This document shows positions 5,753-7,975 of a DNA stretch of 7,975 bases, in pieces; positions within the stretch are counted from its first letter, which is position 1, and each line of letters begins with the position of its first letter. Both the position numbers and the translations under genes were made by a program. A model generated the notes under the pieces. The model was not told where the DNA came from. It was given only the letters and a program-made list of their open reading frames with translations, and did no database searches. Source of the DNA: Tardiphaga sp. (lineage in GTDB: Bacteria; Pseudomonadota; Alphaproteobacteria; Rhizobiales; Xanthobacteraceae); NCBI GenBank assembly GCA_028290765.1, contig JAQGJF010000793.1, positions 1 to 7,975 on the forward strand. The letters are read 5' to 3'.

Positions 5753-6988
5753 ATGGTCGCGACGATCTCGACGGAGACGGCATCGCCAAATAACGGACGT
5801 GCGCCGGGCATACCCAGCCTCGACGTCGATCCGTTCTCGATGGAGTTCCTGGCCGATCCGCACCCCACCCATGAACTGCTTCGCGAAGCGGGGCCGGTGG
5901 TGCGTCTCGAGAAGTGGAACGTCTACGCCGTCGCCCGCTATGCGGAAGTCTGGGCGGTGCTCAACGATCCGCAGACGTTCTGCTCGAGCCGGGGCGCGGG
6001 CCTGAGCGATTTCGCCAAGGAAAAACCATGGCGGCCGCCAAGCCTGATCCTGGAGGCCGACCCGCCCGCCCACACCAGAACCCGGGCCGTGCTCAGCCGC
6101 GTGCTGTCGCCGGCGGTGATGAAGCAGATCCGCGATCGCTTCGCCGCCGCCGCCGAAGCCAAGGTCGATGAATTGCTGGCCAAGGGCAGTTTTGACGCGA
6201 TCAAGGATCTCGCCGAGGCCTATCCGCTTTCGGTATTTCCCGACGCGGTCGGCCTCAAGCCAGAGGGCCGTGAACATCTCTTGCCCTATGCCGGGGTCGT
6301 CTTCAACGCCTTCGGCCCGCCGAACGAGCTGCGCCAGACCGCCATCGAGCGCTCGATGCCGCACCAGGCCTACGTCGCCGAACAATGCCAGCGCGCCAAT
6401 CTCACGCCGGAAGGTTTCGGCGGCTGCATCCATGCCCGGGTCGATGCCGGGGAAATCACCGAGACCGAGGCGCCGCTGCTGGTGCGCTCGCTGCTCAGCG
6501 CCGGTCTCGATACCACCGTCAACGGCATCGCCGCGGCGATCCATTGCCTCGCGCGTTTCCCCGACCAATGGGCGCGGCTGCGCAACGATCCGACCCTGGC
6601 CCGCAACGCCTTCGAGGAAGCGATCCGCTTCGAAAGCCCGGTGCAGACGTTCTTCCGGACCACGACCAAAGACGTCGAGATCAGCGGCATGCATATCGGC
6701 GAAGGCGTGAAAGTTCTGATGTTCCTCGCCGCAGCCAACCGCGATCCCCGGCGATGGGACAATCCCGATACCTATGACGTGACCCGTCGGACCAGCGGAC
6801 ATGTCGGCTTCGGCGCCGGCATTCATATGTGCGTCGGGCAGCTCGTGGCCCGCCTCGAAGGTGAAGTGCTGCTCGCGGCACTGGCGCGCAAAGTCGCCGG
6901 CATCGAGATCATCGGCCCGGTCGAGCGGCGTTACAATAATACGCTGCGCGGTCTCGAAAGCCTTCCCGTCACTTTCAAACCCGCCTGA
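5753..6988 (+). CDS. CYP199A: Cytochrome P450, CYP199A family (para-substituted benzoate oxidase)
   Basis: This soluble haem monooxygenase (411 residues) is a close relative of Rhodopseudomonas CYP199A2/CYP199A4, which oxidise 4-methoxybenzoate to 4-hydroxybenzoate plus formaldehyde. The haem-ligand loop is FGAGIHMCVG at 353-362 with Cys360. The I-helix oxygen-activation motif is SAGLDTT (249-255), with acid-alcohol pair Asp253/Thr254. The K-helix ExxR is Glu289-Arg292. Numbering runs +2 from CYP199A4 as I recall it. On that basis the carboxylate-binding Arg92, Ser95, Arg243 and Ser244 correspond to Arg94, Ser97, Arg245 and Ser246. Ser247 and the aromatic wall Phe182, Phe185 and Phe298 correspond to Ser249, Phe184, Phe187 and Phe300. 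All are present, so the substrate range should be similar. The gene is followed 3 bases later by its ferredoxin and is divergent from marR. The family call is strong. The exact natural substrate (anisate, veratrate, a cinnamate) is inferred. Confidence 0.95.
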   Translation: MVATISTETASPNNGRAPGIPSLDVDPFSMEFLADPHPTHELLREAGPVVRLEKWNVYAVARYAEVWAVLNDPQTFCSSRGAGLSDFAKEKPWRPPSLILEADPPAHTRTRAVLSRVLSPAVMKQIRDRFAAAAEAKVDELLAKGSFDAIKDLAEAYPLSVFPDAVGLKPEGREHLLPYAGVVFNAFGPPNELRQTAIERSMPHQAYVAEQCQRANLTPEGFGGCIHARVDAGEITETEAPLLVRSLLSAGLDTTVNGIAAAIHCLARFPDQWARLRNDPTLARNAFEEAIRFESPVQTFFRTTTKDVEISGMHIGEGVKVLMFLAAANRDPRRWDNPDTYDVTRRTSGHVGFGAGIHMCVGQLVARLEGEVLLAALARKVAGIEIIGPVERRYNNTLRGLESLPVTFKPA

Positions 6989-6991
6989 GCG

Positions 6992-7318
6992 ATGTCCATG
7001 ACGACCATCACCTTCATTCATCCCGACGGACGCTCGCAAAGCCTCGAGGCCGGTACCGGCAGCGTGATGCAGCTCGCCGTCACCAACAGCGTCGATGAGA
7101 TCGTGGCCGAATGCGGCGGCAATGCCATGTGCGCCACCTGTCATGTCTATGTCGACGACGACTGGGTCGATCGTCTCCCGGCCATCACCGACGCGGAGGA
7201 CGCGCTGCTCGACGGCACGGCGTCGGACCGACTGCCGACCAGCCGGCTCTCGTGTCAGATCAAGATCGCGCCGGAGCTCGACGGGCTCGTGCTGCGCCTG
7301 CCCGACAGACAGGTCTGA
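6992..7318 (+). CDS. [2Fe-2S] ferredoxin of adrenodoxin/putidaredoxin type (Pux-like)
   Basis: This small cytoplasmic electron carrier (108 residues) shuttles single electrons from the FAD reductase to the P450. The four cluster ligands are Cys41, Cys47, Cys50 and Cys88, in CGGNAMCATC and LSC, with the same spacing as putidaredoxin (39, 45, 48, 86). It starts with the family's first strands (TITFIHPDGRSQSLEA) and has the acidic segment after the cluster loop (DDDWVDRL, DAEDALL) that contacts partner proteins. The residue before the second Cys is Met46, where putidaredoxin has Ser. It lies 3 bases after the P450 stop, so the two are co-transcribed and probably co-translated. ATG 6992 and ATG 6998 (Met3) are both possible starts, with no strong Shine-Dalgarno site for either. 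It corresponds in position to palustrisredoxin (Pux), which sits beside CYP199A2 in R. palustris. Confidence 0.95.
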   Translation: MSMTTITFIHPDGRSQSLEAGTGSVMQLAVTNSVDEIVAECGGNAMCATCHVYVDDDWVDRLPAITDAEDALLDGTASDRLPTSRLSCQIKIAPELDGLVLRLPDRQV

Positions 7319-7392
7319 CAGAGCGGGTTCCGGACAATTCGTGACTCATTAAACAAAACAGAAACAAGTTAGCAACGAACAGGGAGGGGTTG

Positions 7393-7975
7393 ATGATCGG
7401 CTTAAGAGGGATTCTGGCGGTCGCGCTGTCATGTATCGCCTGCGGTACGGTCCACGCGGAAATTTCCGACAGCGTGGTGCGGGTCGGCGTGCTCAACGAT
7501 ATTTCCGGAATCTTTCAGGACACCAACGGCATGGGCTCGGTCGAGGCCGCGCGGATGGCCGCGGAGGATTTCAACGGCGGGGCTAAGAACATCAAGGTCG
7601 AGATCGTTTATGCCGACCATCAGAACAAGGCCGATGTCGGCTCGGCGATCGTGCGCAAATGGCTCGACGTCGACAAGGTCGATGCGGTGGTCGATGTGCC
7701 GAACTCGGCAGTTGGCCTCACCATCAATTCGCTGCTGCGTGATACCCGCATGACATTCTTGGCATCGTCCACGGCCAGTTCGGACCTGACCGGCAAGGCC
7801 TGTTCGCCGAATACCATCCAGTGGGTCAACGACGCCTGGGCAACCGGCAACACCACGGCCGCGGCGATGATGCAACGCGGCGGCAACGAATGGTATTTCC
7901 TGACGGTGAATTATGCGCTCGGCCAGGGCATCGAGGCCGAGGCCACCGGTTACATCGAAAAGCACGGCGGCAAGG
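7393..7975 (+). CDS. Second Liv-type periplasmic binding protein (3' partial)
   Basis: The frame is open from ATG 7393 to the window edge: 194 complete codons, with the stop outside. GGGAGG at 7382-7387 lies 5 bases before the start. An N-terminal Sec signal is visible: Arg5, a hydrophobic core at 7-16, and a likely cut after Ala22 (VHA|EISD). The mature protein begins with VRVGVLNDISGIFQD and then SVEAARMAAEDF, the start of a type I periplasmic binding fold (Peripla_BP_6, Liv family). Later come ADHQNKADVG, VVDVPNSAVGL and SSDLTGKACSPNT. It differs clearly from the binding protein at 2447-3595, so it is not a simple duplicate. It lies 74 bases after the ferredoxin gene, across an A-rich leader, so it could be co-transcribed with the P450 or begin its own transporter unit. 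Ligand unknown; an aromatic acid is inferred from context. Confidence 0.92.
   Translation, partial: MIGLRGILAVALSCIACGTVHAEISDSVVRVGVLNDISGIFQDTNGMGSVEAARMAAEDFNGGAKNIKVEIVYADHQNKADVGSAIVRKWLDVDKVDAVVDVPNSAVGLTINSLLRDTRMTFLASSTASSDLTGKACSPNTIQWVNDAWATGNTTAAAMMQRGGNEWYFLTVNYALGQGIEAEATGYIEKHGGK

Noticed and set aside
5687..7144. Long minus-strand open frame (485 codons) opposite the P450 and ferredoxin
   Set aside because: It is antisense to two clearly assigned genes. Its translation is rich in Gly, Ala, Arg, His and Asp with no recognisable domain, as expected from the complement of GC-rich codons.
7368..7376. GTTAGCAAC upstream of the second binding protein, sharing TTAGCAAC with the palindrome at 3747-3760
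   Set aside because: Only the right half-site is present and the left half GTTGC is missing. One shared 8-mer could be chance in a window of this size.

Overview
The window is GC-rich, densely coded DNA typical of an alphaproteobacterium. The gene content and protein sequences point to the Bradyrhizobium/Rhodopseudomonas group (Nitrobacteraceae). The main reason is a cytochrome P450 that closely resembles, from memory, CYP199A2/CYP199A4 of Rhodopseudomonas palustris. A G/C-rich palindrome of a kind common in intergenic regions of that group also fits. No species call is possible from sequence reading alone.

Layout. (1) Positions 1-3595, plus strand, hold the end of a branched-chain-amino-acid-type (HAAT/Liv) ABC importer operon. 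It contains a LivM permease fused in frame to a LivG ATPase (5' end outside the window), LivF overlapping it by 4 bases, and a periplasmic binding protein. (2) Positions 3596-3841 are a non-coding stretch with three inverted repeats: a G/C hairpin just after the operon, a small GAGCGA/TCGCTC hairpin, and a GTTGC-N4-GCAAC palindrome upstream of the next gene. (3) Positions 3842-5107 encode an FAD/NADH ferredoxin reductase. (4) Positions 5140-5682, minus strand, encode a MarR-family regulator convergent with the reductase. (5) Positions 5753-7318, plus strand, encode the CYP199A-type P450 followed 3 bases later by its [2Fe-2S] ferredoxin. (6) From 7393 to the window edge is the first half of a second periplasmic binding protein, of a different subfamily from the first.

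How the genes fit together. Reductase, ferredoxin and P450 form a complete class I electron-transfer chain (NADH to FAD to [2Fe-2S] to haem). The residues that hold a para-substituted benzoate in CYP199A4 all appear to be present. The likely chemistry is therefore oxidative O-demethylation of 4-methoxybenzoate-like acids, yielding 4-hydroxybenzoate and formaldehyde. Liv-type importers in this bacterial group commonly carry aromatic acids, so the flanking transporter genes probably supply the substrate. The MarR protein is divergent from the P450. A perfect 6-4-6 palindrome in the 70-base intergenic region lies just before the P450 ribosome binding site and over the -35 of a plausible marR promoter, so it is the natural candidate for a shared operator. 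The individual families are known. The noteworthy point is that importer, regulator and all three redox components are packed together.
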